NCBI GenBank assembly: GCA_900753095.1
Contig: CAADXT010000167.1
Span: 1-22,576 of the forward strand
Direction: 5' to 3'
Length of the DNA: 22,576 nucleotides
Source of the DNA: Eggerthellaceae bacterium
Lineage (GTDB): Bacteria > Actinomycetota > Coriobacteriia > Coriobacteriales > Eggerthellaceae
Made by a program: the position numbers and the translations under genes. This document shows, in pieces, positions 21,086 to 22,576 of the stretch (the first letter of the stretch is position 1; every line of letters starts with the position of its first letter). The notes under the pieces are model-generated. The model ran no database searches. It was not told where the DNA came from and was given only the letters and a program-made list of their open reading frames with translations.

Positions 21086-22237
21086 ATGGATTTTGCTCTC
21101 ACCGACGAGCAGGAACTTCTTGTTGAGTCCCTCAAGGAGTATGCAGATCGCTACTTCGACGATGAGTCCGTACGTCAGATGTATGAAAACCATCAGGTAA
21201 GCGCTGAAGCCCAGGACGCATATCGCGACGCAGGCTTCCCCTTCATGGGCCTTCCTGAAGAGGTTGGCGGCATCCCCACGGATCACGTAACCCTGGGCCT
21301 CATGACCGAGAAGCTCTACGAGTTCACCGGTGCTATGACCCCGTTCATGACTGGTATGCTCGCTTGCGCCGACCTCGCTGAGTTCGGTACTCCTGAGCAG
21401 TCTGCAGTCATCATGGAAGAGTACGAGAAGTCCGGCCAGTCCGTTGCTGCTCTCTGCCTCTCCGAGCCCGCTGCTGGTTCTGACAACATGGGCATGACCA
21501 TGACCTCCAAGAAGCAGGCTGACGGCACCTACGTTCTGAACGGCCAGAAGACTTGGGTTACCAACGGCGCTGACGTTCCTTACTACATCGTTATCTGCAA
21601 GGACGAGGATCCCGCTCGCGAAAACAACAAGATGTCTCTCTGGCTCGTAAAGCGCGAGACCGAGGGCGTTTCCACCGCTCACCTGACCAAGCTCGGTCAG
21701 CACACCGTTCCCTTCGTTGACGTATTCTTCGACAATGTTGTTGTTGAAGAGTCCCAGCGCATCGGTGAAGCTGGCGCTGGCTGGCTGCTGCTCATGAAGA
21801 ACTTCGAGTTCGAGCGCTGCCTGGTTGTTGCTCAGGGTCTTGGCCTTGCTCAGGCTGCTCAGAACGATGCAGTTGCTTACGCTAAGGATCGCATCGCATT
21901 CGGTAAGCCGATCATCACCAACCCCCGTGTTCAGGGCCTCATCGAGCAGAACGAGATCATGCTCCAGCAGACCCGTCATTGGCTGTACTACTGCCTCTGG
22001 AAGCTCGACCAGGGTCAGTCCATCAACGCTGACATCGCTATGCTGAAGTCCTGGGGCACCCGTGCTCACCTCCAGATTGCCGACAACGCAATCGAGGTAT
22101 ACGGCGGCCTTGGCTACACCGAGGAAGTTCGCGTTGGTCGCATTTGGCGTGACCTTCGTGGTAACATGCTTGCTGGCGGTACGTGCGAGGTTATGGACTA
22201 CATCGCTGGTCGTGCAATCCCGAAGCAGTACAAGTAA
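21086..22237 (+). CDS. Acyl-CoA dehydrogenase family protein, CaiA-like (catalytic Glu replaced by Gly)
   Basis: A 383-residue FAD protein of the acyl-CoA dehydrogenase fold, full length. Motifs: MDFALTDEQELLVESLKEYA (N-terminal helix), AALCLSEPAAGSDNMGMTMTSKK (FAD binding, about residues 131-152), YVLNGQKTWVTNGADVPYYIV, YAKDRIAFGKPI (about 264-275), AIEVYGGLGYTEEVRVGRIWRD, and C-terminal NMLAGGTCEVMDYIAGRAI. At the usual Y-E-G-T catalytic site the sequence is A-G-G-T, so the base is replaced by G364. E. coli crotonobetainyl-CoA reductase CaiA has a similar GGT wording, which suggests reduction of an enoyl-CoA with electrons from the ETF encoded next. ATG 21086 has GAAGGAGAAG close upstream. 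Codon use is strongly biased to GCT, GGT, GTT and CGT, as in very highly expressed genes. Substrate unknown. Confidence 0.93.
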   Translation: MDFALTDEQELLVESLKEYADRYFDDESVRQMYENHQVSAEAQDAYRDAGFPFMGLPEEVGGIPTDHVTLGLMTEKLYEFTGAMTPFMTGMLACADLAEFGTPEQSAVIMEEYEKSGQSVAALCLSEPAAGSDNMGMTMTSKKQADGTYVLNGQKTWVTNGADVPYYIVICKDEDPARENNKMSLWLVKRETEGVSTAHLTKLGQHTVPFVDVFFDNVVVEESQRIGEAGAGWLLLMKNFEFERCLVVAQGLGLAQAAQNDAVAYAKDRIAFGKPIITNPRVQGLIEQNEIMLQQTRHWLYYCLWKLDQGQSINADIAMLKSWGTRAHLQIADNAIEVYGGLGYTEEVRVGRIWRDLRGNMLAGGTCEVMDYIAGRAIPKQYK

Positions 22238-22269
22238 CCCTACGCGCATTGCTGCACGTAAACTCCCAT

Positions 22270-22286
22270 TTGTATAAGTGATACAA
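22270..22286 (+). promoter_or_regulatory. Hairpin abutting the etfB ribosome-binding site
   Basis: TTGTAT (22270-22275), loop AAGTG, ATACAA (22281-22286). The right arm runs into the first AGGAG (22286-22290); a second AGGAG lies at 22294-22298. It is a weak stem that could tune etfB translation or protect the mRNA end. Confidence 0.35.
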
Positions 22287-22308
22287 GGAGAATAGGAGCA
22301 AGAAAGTT

Positions 22309-22576
22309 ATGAAAATTGTTGTCGCAGTAAAAGTAGTTGCTGACGACCAGGACATCTTCGTCGCTGGCGATCGTACGCTCGACTACTCCAAGGCCCATCA
22401 GGTCATCAGCTCTTACGACAAGAACGCTATCGAAGCTGCAGCTCAGCTCGCTGCTGCTAACGACGGCACCGTTACTGTCATCAGCGCTGCAACCTCCAAG
22501 GCTACCGACGCTAAGCTCAAGAAGGACATCCTTTCTCGCGGCGTTGACGAGCTCATCATGGTTACCGCCGACGCTC
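22309..22576 (+). CDS. etfB: Electron transfer flavoprotein beta subunit (EtfB/FixA family), 3' end missing
   Basis: The visible 89 residues start MKIVVAVKVVADDQDIFVAGDRTLDYSKAHQVISSYDKNAIEAAAQLAA, the adenine-nucleotide-binding fold of ETF beta/FixA proteins, and continue with GTVTVISAATSKATDAKLKKDILSRGVDELIMV. ETF beta pairs with ETF alpha to carry electrons between acyl-CoA dehydrogenase-type flavoproteins and other redox partners. The gene is 71 bp downstream of the CaiA-like gene on the same strand, with no T-run terminator between them, so it is likely co-transcribed; etfA is expected beyond the window edge. The same highly expressed codon set is used. The typical motif region that separates bifurcating from ordinary ETFs lies outside the window, so that question stays open. 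Confidence 0.93.
   Translation, partial: MKIVVAVKVVADDQDIFVAGDRTLDYSKAHQVISSYDKNAIEAAAQLAAANDGTVTVISAATSKATDAKLKKDILSRGVDELIMVTADA

Noticed and set aside
20910..21200. 96-codon frame in the divergent dehydrogenase gap
   Set aside because: It reads into the CaiA-like gene in another frame and shows no motif or ribosome-binding site.
20918..22249. 443-codon open frame antisense to the CaiA-like gene
   Set aside because: The strong codon bias of the real gene removes stops on the other strand; the translated protein shows no recognisable motif.

Overview
The window looks like a chromosomal segment of a high-GC Gram-positive bacterium. A member of the Coriobacteriia (Eggerthella/Gordonibacter/Adlercreutzia type) is my best guess. 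This rests on GC-rich third positions, a primary sigma factor with a long Lys/Ala-rich N-terminal extension, a PriA with intact helicase motifs (many other high-GC Actinomycetota carry a degenerate PriA), tRNAs with encoded CCA, and a strongly expressed acyl-CoA dehydrogenase/EtfB locus. The assignment is inference from gene content; no database was searched.

Layout. (1) Positions 1-2379: the 3' part of a substrate-binding protein gene, then a permease and an ATPase, forming a NitT/TauT-type ABC importer operon that ends near a hairpin terminator. (2) Positions 2472-9029: housekeeping information genes priA, rpoD/sigA and rlmKL, with terminators between them and a 144-bp nested inverted repeat between rpoD and rlmKL. 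(3) Positions 9042-10178: an ArsB/NhaD-type membrane permease directly behind rlmKL. (4) Positions 10278-13132, minus strand: an AlbA_2 (Schlafen-like) protein, a GNAT acetyltransferase and a LysR regulator; the LysR gene is divergent from a PhzF-family isomerase gene (13249-14046). (5) Positions 14133-14842, minus strand: a low-molecular-weight phosphotyrosine phosphatase coupled to an 80-residue charged protein. About 400 bp of gene-free, palindrome-rich DNA follows. (6) tRNA-Asn, a DEAD-box helicase (minus strand), trpS and a CAU-anticodon tRNA, each RNA gene with its own terminator. (7) Positions 18416-19018, minus strand: an unrecognised four-helix membrane protein. (8) Positions 19346 to the end: two divergent acyl-CoA dehydrogenase family genes separated by 516 bp of regulatory DNA, the rightward one followed by etfB, which runs off the window.

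How the genes work together. Most of the window is housekeeping: replication restart, transcription initiation, rRNA methylation, RNA helicase, Trp-tRNA charging. The most distinctive part is the right end. There a dehydrogenase that keeps the catalytic Glu (19346-20569) lies back-to-back with one whose Glu is replaced by Gly (21086-22237), as in CaiA-type reductases, followed by an electron-transfer flavoprotein subunit. Both dehydrogenase genes and etfB use a codon set typical of highly expressed genes. I infer a major energy-metabolism acyl-CoA/enoyl-CoA redox module; its substrate cannot be told from the sequence. No CRISPR array, transposase, integrase or phage gene was seen.
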